This document shows positions 4,721 to 13,088 of a stretch of 27,852 bases of DNA, in pieces (positions within the stretch are counted from its first letter, which is position 1; every line of letters begins with the position of its first letter). The notes below the pieces were generated by a model. That model worked only from the letters and a program-made list of their open reading frames with translations, did not search any database and was not told the origin of the DNA. The stretch is from a virus, in IMG/VR virus record IMGVR_UViG_3300011258_001289, positions 1 through 27,852 of that record. One strand, 5' to 3'. The position numbers and the translations under genes were made by a program.

Positions 4721-6337
4721 ATGGCAGGCTCGGCACTTGGGAACACCTGGGAAGCTATGCGCGCGAAAAAGTCAACAAAGCAGTCAGGGCAGACATTAAC
4801 GCGCGGCGAGCGTAATTGCCTATGGATTGAGAAAAATTGCAAAGTTCCCAAGGGGCGGGACAAGGGCAAGCCGCTTATTCTGCGGCCGTTTCAACGCAAA
4901 ATAATCTTATCCATATACGACAACCCCCAAATTACGCGGACTTGCATTGTGTCCATGGGGCGCAAAAACGCCAAAACCGCGTTGGCGGCTTGCATTGCAT
5001 TGTTGCATTTGGTCGGGCCGGAGGCGGTGGCGGACACTGAACTTTACAGCGCCGCGCTATCCAAAGAGCAAGCGTCAATTACCTATAAATTCATCTGCCT
5101 TTTGCTGGATCATGCGCCGCAATTGGATAGCTACGTTGTTCGCAGGGCAACACACAAGCAGCTTGAGAACCCGCATCTACAGATCAATTTCGAAGCGCTT
5201 TCGAGTGAAAGCAAAACCAAATATGGCCTTTCCCCTTCGCTGGTCATCTTTGACGAGCTGGGCGAAGTTGAGGCGCCAACGTATCCTCTATATGAGGCGT
5301 TAGACACCGCGGCGGCGGCGGAAGAAGGTCCGCTAACAGTGGTGATCTCAACCCAAGCCGCTACAGATACCGCGTTGTTATCGACGATGATTGACAGCGC
5401 ACTTGCCGGCAATGACCCGTCGACGGTGTTGCACCTATTCACCGCGCCCGATGATTGCGACCTGTTAGACGTTGACGCCATCAAGGCGGCAAACCCTGCC
5501 TTTGGCGATTTCCAATCCGAACGCGAAACCCTGGCCAGTCTCCAAAAAGCAAAGTCAATGCCGGCGCTTGAGAGCAGCCGCCGGCGGTACATGCTCAATC
5601 AGCGAGTGCATACGGTCGGCGGATATGTGACCCCGGCAACCTGGGCACGCAATGCCGGGCCCGGTGGCCTCACATTAGAGGGCGCCCACTGTTTTGGCGG
5701 GCTGGATTTGTCCGCGGTGAACGATCTCACCGCGTTCGTTTTGGTTGGCAAGGTCAAGGGTGTTTGGGTGGTGGAATGCTGGTTCTGGCTCCCTAATATT
5801 GGCCTGGATGAGAAGTCAGAAAAAGATATGGTGCCCTATACAACGTGGCGTGATCAGGGGTTTATCCAAGCATCGCCAGGATCAACCATATCATACGCGC
5901 ATGTTGCGGAAACGCTGCGGGGCATATTTGATCGCCGCAATATCGTTGGCGTGAATTTCGATCGATGGCGCATGGCTCACTTGTTGCCGCATCTTGAGGC
6001 GGCGGGATTTTCAGAAGATGAAATAGAACGCTTCCACGAATTCGGCCAAGGGTATCAAAGCATGACCCCGGCGCTACGGGATCTGGAAGCGGAGCTGATC
6101 GAGGGGCGGCTAGCACATGGCGACAACCCGGTGCTGAGAATGTGCGCATTGAATGGCGTTATCGAAATGGACCATGCAGAAAACCGCCGGCTGACCAAAA
6201 AGATTGCACGCGGTCGAATTGACGGATTGGTTGCACTGGTTATGGCGATGGGGTTAGGAATGACCACGGCGCCCGATGATGACGGGCCGGACCTGTATCA
6301 AATGTTGGCAGATTTAGAGGCGGCGAAACATGGCTAG
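4721..6337 (+). CDS. terL: Terminase large subunit (Terminase_1 family)
   Basis: The 538-residue packaging motor: an N-terminal ATPase translocates DNA into the prohead and a C-terminal RNase H-fold nuclease cuts it. The Walker A loop is GRKNAKT (about 80-86), Walker B is LVIFDE (174-179) with catalytic Glu179. Nuclease acidic residues are visible as D329 and D335 (GLDLSAVNDL), D414 (NFDRW) and D501 (RGRIDG). Length is normal for this family. Start ATG 4721 lacks a strong ribosome site; an in-frame ATG at 4757 is a possible alternative. The portal start overlaps its last codons by 8 bases. Confidence 0.97.
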   Translation: MAGSALGNTWEAMRAKKSTKQSGQTLTRGERNCLWIEKNCKVPKGRDKGKPLILRPFQRKIILSIYDNPQITRTCIVSMGRKNAKTALAACIALLHLVGPEAVADTELYSAALSKEQASITYKFICLLLDHAPQLDSYVVRRATHKQLENPHLQINFEALSSESKTKYGLSPSLVIFDELGEVEAPTYPLYEALDTAAAAEEGPLTVVISTQAATDTALLSTMIDSALAGNDPSTVLHLFTAPDDCDLLDVDAIKAANPAFGDFQSERETLASLQKAKSMPALESSRRRYMLNQRVHTVGGYVTPATWARNAGPGGLTLEGAHCFGGLDLSAVNDLTAFVLVGKVKGVWVVECWFWLPNIGLDEKSEKDMVPYTTWRDQGFIQASPGSTISYAHVAETLRGIFDRRNIVGVNFDRWRMAHLLPHLEAAGFSEDEIERFHEFGQGYQSMTPALRDLEAELIEGRLAHGDNPVLRMCALNGVIEMDHAENRRLTKKIARGRIDGLVALVMAMGLGMTTAPDDDGPDLYQMLADLEAAKHG

Positions 6338-7601
6338 AAGTCCCCTTGCACGTTTTTTTGGCTTTGGCCGCACCGTCAAAGATGACGAAGGCACCGGGGC
6401 AAACGGGCTGTTTTTCTACCGGCGCACGCCATCGGGTGAGCCAGTCTATAACGACACCCCGCCAACCGTTGCCGCGTTTTTTCGAGGGCTGAACTACATT
6501 TGCGACAGCATCGGGCAAATGCCTTGGCTGATCCAGGAAACCAAAACGGACGGATCACAAGCCAAGGCCGCGCGTCATCCCCTCTTGCCGATCTTGAATG
6601 TCCGCCCGATGGGCAGTGAGGGCGGGGCGCTTAGGTGGCGGCAAATTATGCTTTGGCGGGCGGTGTTGTACGGCAACGCGTATGCAGAGATCCAACTTGA
6701 TCAAGCAGGCAACATCGCGGGCCTTTGGCCGATCCATCCGGACCGGGTGCGGGTGTGGCGCGGGCCGTCTGATTTGATCTATGAAATTTCCAACGGTCGG
6801 ACCGGCACAATTGAATTGCCGCCTTCTGCGGTGTTCCATGTCCGCGGTTTTGGTGATGGCCTGATCGGGCGGCCGCTGATTGAGTTCGCGGCATCATCGA
6901 TTGGCTGGATGAAGGCCACGGAAATTTTCGGCGCATCGTATTTTGCGGCTGGGCTTAATCCCACCAGCATCATCAAGACCACTCGAGCAATGACACCCGA
7001 AGCGCAGGCGGCCTTGCGCAGGGAATACAACCGGGTCTACAGCGGAGCGAATGGCGAGCGGTTGCTTGTGCTGGATCACGACAAAGAATTCCAGAGCGTG
7101 CCCGTTTCCGCGGAGGCTGGTCAGTTTATGGAAACGCGGTCACACCAAGTTGTGGAGGTCTGCCGGTGGCTTGGGGTGCCTCCGCACGTTGTTTTTGATA
7201 ACAGCGGCGCCAAATACAACGGGGTTGAGCAGGCCGGCCTATCGATCGTTGCAAACACCCTTGGCCGATGGATGGTCACGCTCGAGCAAGAGGCGAACGC
7301 AAAGCTGATCCGCGCGCCGAACCGATACCGCACCGACTTAGACGAAAGCGCACTATTGCGGGGCGATCAAGCCGCGCGCTCCAAATATTACCGCGAAATG
7401 GTATCAACCGGCTTGATGAGCCGGAACGAGGCGCGCGCATTGGAGGGGTTGCCGCCAATTGACGGGGGGAATGAATTCCTTATACCTGCAAACATGTTGC
7501 CGGCAAACGAAAGGCCAGACGATGAAACCAATCCTGATGCTACGCCAAACGGGCCCGGCAGCGATCAAGACCCCGGCGCAGGGGGCAGGCCAGAGGAGTG
7601 A
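6330..7601 (+). CDS. Portal protein (HK97 family)
   Basis: Forms the dodecameric channel at the head vertex through which DNA enters and exits. Of 423 residues, the N-terminal part contains TPPTVAAFFRGLNYICDSIG and the central part the family pattern GNAYAEI...GLWPIHPDRV, followed by VFHVRGFGDGLIGRPLI and later WLGVPPHVV. The C-terminal tail after about residue 385 is low-complexity and rich in Asp, Pro and Gly. It starts 8 bases inside terL (ATGGCTAG serves both) and its last 80 bases overlap the protease start. Length and order fit the family well. Confidence 0.97.
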   Translation: MARSPLARFFGFGRTVKDDEGTGANGLFFYRRTPSGEPVYNDTPPTVAAFFRGLNYICDSIGQMPWLIQETKTDGSQAKAARHPLLPILNVRPMGSEGGALRWRQIMLWRAVLYGNAYAEIQLDQAGNIAGLWPIHPDRVRVWRGPSDLIYEISNGRTGTIELPPSAVFHVRGFGDGLIGRPLIEFAASSIGWMKATEIFGASYFAAGLNPTSIIKTTRAMTPEAQAALRREYNRVYSGANGERLLVLDHDKEFQSVPVSAEAGQFMETRSHQVVEVCRWLGVPPHVVFDNSGAKYNGVEQAGLSIVANTLGRWMVTLEQEANAKLIRAPNRYRTDLDESALLRGDQAARSKYYREMVSTGLMSRNEARALEGLPPIDGGNEFLIPANMLPANERPDDETNPDATPNGPGSDQDPGAGGRPEE

Positions 7602-8208
7602 GCCAGCGCCAGAAATGCTCTTGCATGATTTTATCGGCGATCCTGACGGCATAACGTCTAGCGCGGTCATCATGGCGCTAGCGGAAATTGATCCGAACGA
7701 GCCCTTGGTTGTGCGTATCAACAGCGACGGCGGCCTAGTCTCGCACGGCACGGCAATTTACAACGCATTGCGGGCGCGTCCTGGCTTGGTGCATGTGTCG
7801 ATCGATGGGACAGCGGCGAGCATGGCCAGTATCATTGCGATGGCTGGCGACACCATTACGATAGGCGAGGCCGCAACCGTGATGATCCACAACGCATGGA
7901 CCATAACCCTAGGCGATATGCGGGACCATAAGCAGGCCGCGGACCAACTCGAAACCATAACGCAGCAAATGGCAGAGATTTACGCGAACCGAACCGACAA
8001 CCCGGTTGCGCGCGTTCGCGAATGGATGGACGCGGAAACGGTTTTTTCAGCCAAGGGCGCGGTTGCCGCCGGCTTTGCTGATGCTGTAGCCAAACCCGCG
8101 GCAAAAAACCAAAACTTGCGCACCGCTGCAACTATGGGTAATCGTGCGCTAGATGACCAGATGCGACGCAATAGGCTTCAACTTGCAATGAAAGGCGGCC
8201 AACGATGA
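7522..8208 (+). CDS. Head maturation protease, ClpP-like
   Basis: Cleaves scaffold and capsid N-termini during head maturation. From ATG 7522 the protein has 228 residues: VVRINSDGGLVSHGTAIYNAL, then GTAASMASIIAMAGD with the nucleophile Ser100, and MIHNAW with His123, the ClpP fold signature. The start at 7522 is chosen over 7459 because AAAGGCCAGACG precedes it, the same cassette seen before small genes at 1835 and 988. It overlaps the portal gene by 80 bases in another frame. Its stop overlaps the capsid ATG by 4 bases (ATGA). Confidence 0.95.
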   Translation: MKPILMLRQTGPAAIKTPAQGAGQRSEPAPEMLLHDFIGDPDGITSSAVIMALAEIDPNEPLVVRINSDGGLVSHGTAIYNALRARPGLVHVSIDGTAASMASIIAMAGDTITIGEAATVMIHNAWTITLGDMRDHKQAADQLETITQQMAEIYANRTDNPVARVREWMDAETVFSAKGAVAAGFADAVAKPAAKNQNLRTAATMGNRALDDQMRRNRLQLAMKGGQR

Positions 8209-9611
8209 ACCCTGATGAAATGATCCGCGCACTTACCGAAAAGATGGAGGGCGCCCAAGGTGAAATGGGCGCTATTCAGGCCAGCATGCACGCAGACGGG
8301 CGGGACGAAATGACCGCGGATGAGCTGCAAAAAATGGAAGACTTGCAGGCGCGTTTTGACAATTGGGGCAAACAGCGCCAAGCGCAAGAAAAGGCAATGG
8401 CAGCGCACGCCGAAATGCGGGCCGTCCAGCCTCGGCAGACGGTGAGCGATGATGACGCGCACACCGATGATGACGGCGCGGCGCCACGCATGCAGGCGCG
8501 GGCACCGGTTACCGGCAACCAACCACTTGCCGCAATCCGCGGGCCATCTATGGCGCAATCTCCGCAGGCTATGCTTCGGGATGGCCAGCGGGGTTTTCAG
8601 ACGTTTGGCGAATTTGCGCAGGCAGTTTATGCGGCCAACACTGCCCACCACCTCGACCCGCGGTTGCAGTTTATGGCGAACAGCCAAAACACCTTGACCG
8701 GTTCGGATGGTGGCCATTTGGTGCCGCCTGATTTTCAAGAGGAAATCGCGGAACGCTCGTTTGGCGATCAGTCTGTAATCGGCATGACGGACCGCCGCAA
8801 CTCGGCCCGCGGTGAGATCATCGTGCCGCGCAATAAAAACGCGCCCTGGACGGGTGGCGTTACTGCCTATTGGACCGGGCAAGAGAGCCAAGCGACGAAA
8901 TCCAAAGAGGATATTGAGCCGTTCCAGGTTAAGGCGCACAAGCTGATGGCGTATGTCGAGGTTTCGGAAGAGGCTTTCGAGGATGCGCCGGCGCTTGATA
9001 GTCACCTTCGCGCACGCATGCCCGGCGCGATTGATTGGAGTGTTGCTAAGGCAATTTTCTATGGCAGCGGCGTTGGCCAACCGCTCGGCTTGATGAACGG
9101 CGACGGGTTGATTGTCCAAGCCAAAGAGACCAGCCAAGCGGCTGACAGTGTAGTTGCCGCGAACATCACCAAAATGCTTGCGCACCTTCCCAGCACCAGC
9201 CGCAACACGGCGGCTTGGTTTATTCATCCGCAGGTTGAGGGCCTGTTGCCGTTGATGACCCTTGGTGATCAGCCGGTCTACATGCCGCCGGGCGGCCTGT
9301 CTGGTCGCCAGTACGGCACATTGCTTGGCCGTCCAGTGATCCCGCACGAGACCTGCAAGGCGGTTGGTGATCAGGGCGACATTGTTCTGACTGATCTTCG
9401 CCAGTATATGACGGTCCTCAAAACCGGATCGGGCCGCGCTGCGGACGGCATGAAAATGTCTGTTTCCATGCACTTCCTGTTTGACACCGACAAGATGGCT
9501 TACAAACTGACGATGCGTGTTGGCGGTGCGCCATGGTGGGAAGACGCGCTAGCCTCTGAAAACGGCAGCTTCACCACGTCGCCATATGTGACGCTTGCGG
9601 CTCGCGCCTAA
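8205..9611 (+). CDS. Major capsid protein (HK97 family)
   Basis: Builds the icosahedral shell. The 468 residues begin with about 120 residues of charged, coiled-coil-like sequence (EMIRALTEKMEGAQGE, ELQKMEDLQARFDNW), the delta/scaffold domain removed by the protease. A linker rich in Asp and Pro follows. The HK97 core starts near residue 150 with GSDGGHLVPPDFQEEI and continues through VEVSEEAFEDA, GSGVGQPLGLMN and DLRQYM. Translation is coupled to the protease by the ATGA overlap. Scaffold and capsid are fused, as usual for HK97-type phages with no separate scaffold gene. Confidence 0.97.
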   Translation: MNPDEMIRALTEKMEGAQGEMGAIQASMHADGRDEMTADELQKMEDLQARFDNWGKQRQAQEKAMAAHAEMRAVQPRQTVSDDDAHTDDDGAAPRMQARAPVTGNQPLAAIRGPSMAQSPQAMLRDGQRGFQTFGEFAQAVYAANTAHHLDPRLQFMANSQNTLTGSDGGHLVPPDFQEEIAERSFGDQSVIGMTDRRNSARGEIIVPRNKNAPWTGGVTAYWTGQESQATKSKEDIEPFQVKAHKLMAYVEVSEEAFEDAPALDSHLRARMPGAIDWSVAKAIFYGSGVGQPLGLMNGDGLIVQAKETSQAADSVVAANITKMLAHLPSTSRNTAAWFIHPQVEGLLPLMTLGDQPVYMPPGGLSGRQYGTLLGRPVIPHETCKAVGDQGDIVLTDLRQYMTVLKTGSGRAADGMKMSVSMHFLFDTDKMAYKLTMRVGGAPWWEDALASENGSFTTSPYVTLAARA

Positions 9612-9627
9612 GCCCTGACACCACAAC

Positions 9628-9652
9628 GCCCGGCGGTTGCATGCCGCCGGGC
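9628..9652 (+). other. Intergenic hairpin after major capsid gene
   Basis: GCCCGGCGG (9628-9636) pairs perfectly with CCGCCGGGC (9644-9652) around a 7-base loop. No T-run follows, so it is not a standard terminator. It lies between the stop of the capsid gene and the ribosome site of the next gene. It probably stabilises or separates the highly expressed capsid message, or acts as a weak attenuator. Confidence 0.7.
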
Positions 9653-9671
9653 ATGAGATAAGGAAATTCCA

Positions 9672-10181
9672 ATGTCTGTAATGCACAGCCTTTTGGTCGA
9701 AAATATCCAAATCGTTTCGGCGTTCGATCCCGTCAACCTTGCCAGCGGGGCGAACGCTGGCGATTGGGTATCCCTAGAAAATTACCGCGGGGTCGCGTGC
9801 CTATTGCGCAAAAACGCGGCAACCGCCGGCGATGATCCAACTATCACGATTGAGCAGGCAACCGACGCTAGCGGCACCGGCGCAAAGGCGGTCAACTTCA
9901 CGCGCGTTGACACCAAAGAAGATGCCGATATCACAACCGTTGGAACGTTCACCACGGTTACGCAGGCGGCAGGCAACACGTACACGCACGCAGCCTATGC
10001 AGAGGTTGAGGCAATCACCGTGATCGACATCACAGAAGACCTGATGGATGCCGCGGGCGGGTTTACTTTTGTCCGCATGTCGGTTGATGATCCAGGCACA
10101 AACGCACAAATTGCAGATGGCCTTTACCTCCTCCATGGCCCGCGCTATCAGTCGAACCCGTTGCCGTCTGCGATTGCGTAA
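9672..10181 (+). CDS. Head-associated structural protein (probable)
   Basis: Encodes 169 residues with a beta-rich, Thr/Ala/Asp composition; starts MSVMHSLLVENIQIVSAFDP and ends SNPLPSAIA. ATG 9672 follows AAGGA. It lies between the capsid and the first connector protein, the place where many HK97-type phages carry a decoration or fibre-like head protein, but the sequence itself was not recognised. No Cys other than one in VACLLRK. The hairpin upstream and the non-overlapping spacing suggest expression is tuned separately from the capsid. Role inferred from position. Confidence 0.8.
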   Translation: MSVMHSLLVENIQIVSAFDPVNLASGANAGDWVSLENYRGVACLLRKNAATAGDDPTITIEQATDASGTGAKAVNFTRVDTKEDADITTVGTFTTVTQAAGNTYTHAAYAEVEAITVIDITEDLMDAAGGFTFVRMSVDDPGTNAQIADGLYLLHGPRYQSNPLPSAIA

Positions 10182-10184
10182 CCG

Positions 10185-10748
10185 TTGCAGAGCTTCACGC
10201 AAACCGTAGCGCCTACCGGCGCCGTTGTGCCCCTTCACGAGTTGAGGGGGCACTTGCGCGTGCTGCACAATGACGAAGACCAAGCCATCATGGCGATGGA
10301 GCAGGCGGCGGCGGCGTGGGTTGAGGCTCGCACCGGGCGTTCATTGCTTCGGCAAACTTGGCAATTGTCCATGGACTGTTTTCCGCGGACAATCGAGCTA
10401 TTGCACGGCCCGGTTGAGGCGATCACAAGCGTTACCTATAAAGACGCGAACAATGCCGACGCGGTGTTGACAAGCTACCTATTCGACAACGGGCCGTTGC
10501 GCCCATGGATCACGCCATCTATTGCCGATCCGACTTGGCCAACGGTAACGACGCAGCCGGGTTGCGTCCGCGTGATCTACACAACCGGCGCCGATGATCG
10601 GCACGGCGTCCCAGCAACAGCCAAATCGGCAATAAAGTTGCTTGTTGGCCAGTGGTATGAAAACCGCGAGGCCGGCGGGGCAGGCGCGGAAATCCCGTTT
10701 GGCGTCGAGGCGCTGATTTCTCCCCTAGTCATCCCGGCGCTATTCTAA
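10185..10748 (+). CDS. Head-tail connector protein, gp6-like
   Basis: Adaptor that docks beneath the portal. Of 187 residues, the typical helical opening is PLHELRGHLRVLHNDEDQAI, then AAAAWVEARTGRSLLRQTW, then a beta-rich part with PGCVRVIYTTGAD and a C-terminal helix (AIKLLVGQWYENRE). This is the standard pattern of the phage gp6-like/DNA-packaging connector family. The only start near the conserved N-terminus is TTG 10185, four bases after the previous stop; a ribosome site is not evident, suggesting coupling. Its end overlaps the next ATG by one base. Confidence 0.9.
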   Translation: MQSFTQTVAPTGAVVPLHELRGHLRVLHNDEDQAIMAMEQAAAAWVEARTGRSLLRQTWQLSMDCFPRTIELLHGPVEAITSVTYKDANNADAVLTSYLFDNGPLRPWITPSIADPTWPTVTTQPGCVRVIYTTGADDRHGVPATAKSAIKLLVGQWYENREAGGAGAEIPFGVEALISPLVIPALF

Positions 10749-11086
10749 TGGGCGCGGGCGGTCGGCTTGACCGGCTGGTGACGCTGCAACGCAAAACCGT
10801 CACCGTTGACAATTTCGGCGCGGAAAGCGTCACCTGGGCCGATCACCTGACGGCATGGGCTCGGCGGCGCGATCAGTCAGACGGCGAGGCTTACGGGGCA
10901 GGGCAAGTGCAATCAACGCGCCTGACCCGCTTCCTCATTCGCTGGAGCGTTCTTGCGTCCAGCTTGACCGCGGAAGACCGGCTGACCAGCGGCGCGGACA
11001 CCTACCAAATCATGCACGTTAAAGAGGCCATAGGCGAAGGGCGCCGGCGGTATCTCGAAATCACGGCGGGCATTACCGATGGCTAG
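10748..11086 (+). CDS. Head-tail adaptor / stopper protein
   Basis: 112-residue protein with the phage head-tail joining pattern: MGAGGRLDRLVTLQRKTVTV at the start, a central WARRRDQSDGEAYGAGQV, and FLIRWS...LTAEDRL...YQIMHVKEA. Such proteins form the stopper ring under the connector and hold the packaged DNA. The start ATG shares the A of the previous TAA. The next gene overlaps by 8 bases. Family recognised with good confidence from the ordered strands and position between gp6-like and gp10-like genes. Confidence 0.9.
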   Translation: MGAGGRLDRLVTLQRKTVTVDNFGAESVTWADHLTAWARRRDQSDGEAYGAGQVQSTRLTRFLIRWSVLASSLTAEDRLTSGADTYQIMHVKEAIGEGRRRYLEITAGITDG

Positions 11087-11522
11087 AAGCGCAATAGAGT
11101 TCCATGGTTTTGCCGAATTGGACAAAGCACTAGGCGACCTGGGCAAATCGACAGGGCGGCGGGTGTTGCGCAAGGTTGGGAAAGACAGCCTCAAGCCGAT
11201 GGCGCTGCACGCAGAAACCCTTGCGCCGCGCTCGCGTGGCTTCCTGGCGCGCTCTATCAAGATAGGCGGGCGACTAAGCCGGAACGCAGCAAGAGAAGCG
11301 CGACGGGGGCGCAACAAGGCGGACGTGATCACCTACATGGGACCGGCGCCAAGCGCGGCTGCAATCGCTCAGGAGTTCGGCACCATCCATCACCCGGCGC
11401 AACCCTACATGCGCCCGGCATGGTCGGCAGGAAAAAACGCCTTGCTTGCGAATGTTGAAAGCAACTTGCGCGTTGAAATCGCCAAGGCCGCCAAGCGGGC
11501 CGCGAGGAAGGCGCTTAAATGA
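11079..11522 (+). CDS. HK97 gp10-like neck/tail-completion protein
   Basis: 147 residues, very basic. Contains AELDKALGDLGKSTGRRVLR, then APRSRGFLARSIKI, and the family's most characteristic stretch AQEFGTIHHPAQPYMRPAW, ending in a Lys/Arg/Ala-rich helix (AKAAKRAARKALK). HK97 gp10-type proteins act at the head-tail interface and are encoded just before the tail terminator. The start lies 8 bases inside the adaptor gene and its stop overlaps the next ATG (ATGA). Confidence 0.93.
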   Translation: MARSAIEFHGFAELDKALGDLGKSTGRRVLRKVGKDSLKPMALHAETLAPRSRGFLARSIKIGGRLSRNAAREARRGRNKADVITYMGPAPSAAAIAQEFGTIHHPAQPYMRPAWSAGKNALLANVESNLRVEIAKAAKRAARKALK

Positions 11523-11941
11523 TCGACGGACTGCAGGCGCTGCGCACCCTATTGATCAACGATGCGCAGTTGTCCGCAATGGTTGGCGCTCGCGTTTATC
11601 CATTGGAGCGGCCGCAAGGGGCAGCATTGCCGGCGGTGGTTATCTGGCAAGCTGCGGGTGATCGATCGATTGCGCACAAAGGCCCAACCGGGCTTGCTGA
11701 TACCACGGTGCAAATCGACTGCTATTCAGAGGGCGGCACGTTATCACCTTATGCCGAATGCAAGACCATCGCAGCCCACGTCACGCGCGTTCTAAACGGG
11801 TTTCGCGGTACGGTTGACGGGGTGCCGCTGCGGGGCGTATTTCTGGTTGCAGATCGAGACAACAGGCAGGACGGGCCGCAAGGCGTGCAACGGGTTGTCA
11901 CCGTCTCGCTGGATTTCAACGTTCACAACACAGAGGGTTAA
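11519..11941 (+). CDS. Tail terminator protein (DUF3168)
   Basis: 140 residues. The opening MIDGLQALRTLLINDAQLSA, the GARVYPLERPQGAALPAVV segment, and the ending VTVSLDFNVHN match DUF3168, the family of lambda gpU-like tail terminators that cap the tail tube and join it to the head. Overlaps the gp10-like gene by 4 bases and is followed 3 bases later by the tail tube gene. Length is typical. Confidence 0.9.
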   Translation: MIDGLQALRTLLINDAQLSAMVGARVYPLERPQGAALPAVVIWQAAGDRSIAHKGPTGLADTTVQIDCYSEGGTLSPYAECKTIAAHVTRVLNGFRGTVDGVPLRGVFLVADRDNRQDGPQGVQRVVTVSLDFNVHNTEG

Positions 11942-11944
11942 ACG

Positions 11945-12376
11945 ATGGCAGATGATATTGGTTTCGGCTGCACAATCCGCCGGTCAAGCGACGGCACGCC
12001 AACTGGCACAATGACAAGCGTGGGTTGCTTGTTCAACTTCACGCCCCCTGACTTCAACAATGAGCCGGTAGACGTCACCTGCCACACAAGTCCGGGCCGC
12101 CATCGCGAGTATATCCCCGGCGTTAAAGAACTAAGCGAACTGGTCCTTGACGTATCTTTTGACCCTGGCAGCGCGGACTATGCGGCGTGGTTGCAAGATT
12201 ACAAACGGACTACCCCCCAATATTACGATATCATCTACAACGATGATGGGGCGACGGCCTGGGCAATGTATGGCGTGGTCCAAAACGTCTCGCACGCGGT
12301 GCCACTTGATGACAAACGCATGGCGACGATAACAATCAAGATTTCCGGCTATCCGGATTTTATATCGACCGCATAG
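11945..12376 (+). CDS. Major tail tube protein
   Basis: 143 residues that polymerise into the non-contractile tail tube. Starts MADDIGFGCTIRRSSDGTPT and has the tube-protein features: CHTSPGRHREYIPGVKELSE (the loop that docks to the next ring), LVLDVSFDPGS, and a closing beta strand MATITIKISGYPDF. GAGGG lies 7 bases before the ATG. A strong terminator directly follows, as expected for a gene whose product is needed in large amounts relative to the downstream tail genes. Confidence 0.92.
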   Translation: MADDIGFGCTIRRSSDGTPTGTMTSVGCLFNFTPPDFNNEPVDVTCHTSPGRHREYIPGVKELSELVLDVSFDPGSADYAAWLQDYKRTTPQYYDIIYNDDGATAWAMYGVVQNVSHAVPLDDKRMATITIKISGYPDFISTA

Positions 12377-12403
12377 CGCAAATCAGCTACGGATTAACGC
12401 CCA

Positions 12404-12434
12404 AGGGGATGCGCTTTGCATCCCCTCTTTTTTT
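12404..12434 (+). terminator. Strong rho-independent terminator after the tail tube gene
   Basis: AGGGGATGC (12404-12412) and GCATCCCCT (12418-12426) form a perfect 9-bp stem with a 5-base loop, followed by C and seven T residues. It should reduce transcription of the chaperone and tape-measure genes relative to the tube gene. Confidence 0.93.
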
Positions 12435-12447
12435 GGGAGAATGATCT

Positions 12448-12807
12448 ATGGCAAATCTCGAACGCGGGCAGCTTGCTTTTCACAAGGGGGTGCTTCACCT
12501 GACAACCAACCGATGCTGCGAAATGGAAGCGCATCTTGGTATGCCCTATGGTGATATTTTGATCACCGCCGTTGAGCGTCTCCGGCATTTGCGGGTTGCA
12601 ATTTCGTATGGCTATATCCCAGACAACGGGCCGCAACTTACACTTGATGAAGCGGGCGATCTCATAGATGAGGTGGAAATTAAACCGGCCGCAACAAAGG
12701 TTATGGAGGCGTTCCGGTTGATGCAACCTAGCCTTTTTGCAGAGGTGACAGCGGAGGCGGGCGAAGGCGCCCCTTTAGCCGATCCGAATTCTGGGGAGAG
12801 TGGCTAA
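12448..12807 (+). CDS. Tail assembly chaperone, short form (gpG-like)
   Basis: 119-residue product that coats the tape measure protein during tail assembly. Starts MANLERGQLAFHKGVLHLTT; the N-terminal half is folded and the last 30 residues are acidic and loose (AEVTAEAGEGAPLADPNSGE). Its position between tail tube and tape measure is the invariable place of these chaperones. Near its 3' end a perfect -1 slippery heptamer (12771-12777) lets part of the ribosomes read on into the -1 frame, giving the long form described separately. GGGAGA precedes ATG 12448. Confidence 0.9.
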   Translation: MANLERGQLAFHKGVLHLTTNRCCEMEAHLGMPYGDILITAVERLRHLRVAISYGYIPDNGPQLTLDEAGDLIDEVEIKPAATKVMEAFRLMQPSLFAEVTAEAGEGAPLADPNSGESG

Positions 12808-13085
12808 AGCTATGGGCCGCAACCGGTCGACCGGTTGCGGAGTTCTGGGATCTCACCTTCAAAGAAATTGAAACCGTTTTGCACGGCGTCAACGAAATCG
12901 CAGAGCGAGACCTGCAAAGGATGGCTTGGCAGGCTCACACATTGGCAAGCCTCAACCGATGGCCAAGCAACAAGCGATTGCCTAGCCTTGACAAAATCGC
13001 ACCTACCAGCCGACAAAAGAGACCCGCGACCAAGGCAGAGCTAAAGGCGAAGTTTGATGCTTGGCGCGAAATGCTGAAAGGGTAA
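12448..13085 (+). CDS. Tail assembly chaperone, -1 frameshift product (gpGT-like), 212 aa
   Basis: The long form joins bases 12448-12777 with 12777-13085. After the shift, the -1 frame reads SRSEFWGEWLKLWAATG, then a conserved-looking FWDLTFKEIETVLHGVN, RMAWQAHTLASLNRWP and the basic end KFDAWREMLKG, stopping 3 bases before the tape measure ATG. The -1 frame has no ATG or ribosome site of its own before the aromatic-rich part; the first in-frame start (TTG 12879) would remove it. This is the same arrangement as lambda G/GT, where the T part recruits tail tube subunits. The frameshift is inferred from the heptamer and frame geometry, with no protein data. Confidence 0.85.
12771..12777 (+). promoter_or_regulatory. 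Programmed -1 ribosomal frameshift site C CCT TTA
   Basis: In the zero frame the codons are GCC CCT TTA, so the heptamer C-CCT-TTA fits the X-XXY-YYZ rule exactly: after slipping one base back both tRNAs read CCC and TTT. The zero-frame stop follows 10 codons later at 12805-12807 and the -1 frame stays open to 13085. Confidence 0.85.
12817..12840. repeat. 24-bp perfect palindrome downstream of the frameshift site
   Basis: CCGCAACCGGTC is followed directly by its reverse complement GACCGGTTGCGG. In RNA this makes a stable hairpin 39 bases after the slippery heptamer and 9 bases after the zero-frame stop. It lies inside the -1 frame coding part. It could act as a ribosome roadblock or RNA stabiliser; its distance is larger than the usual 5-9 bases for a frameshift stimulator. 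Confidence 0.7.
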
Positions 13086-13088
13086 CCC

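Noticed and set aside
4579-4815. 78-codon frame across the gap before terL
   Set aside because: It overlaps the terL start in another frame with no ribosome site and odd composition.
8178-9473. 431-codon open frame on the minus strand opposite the major capsid gene
   Set aside because: It is fully antisense to a clearly identified capsid gene, has a basic His/Arg-rich composition typical of shadow frames in this codon usage, and lacks a ribosome site.
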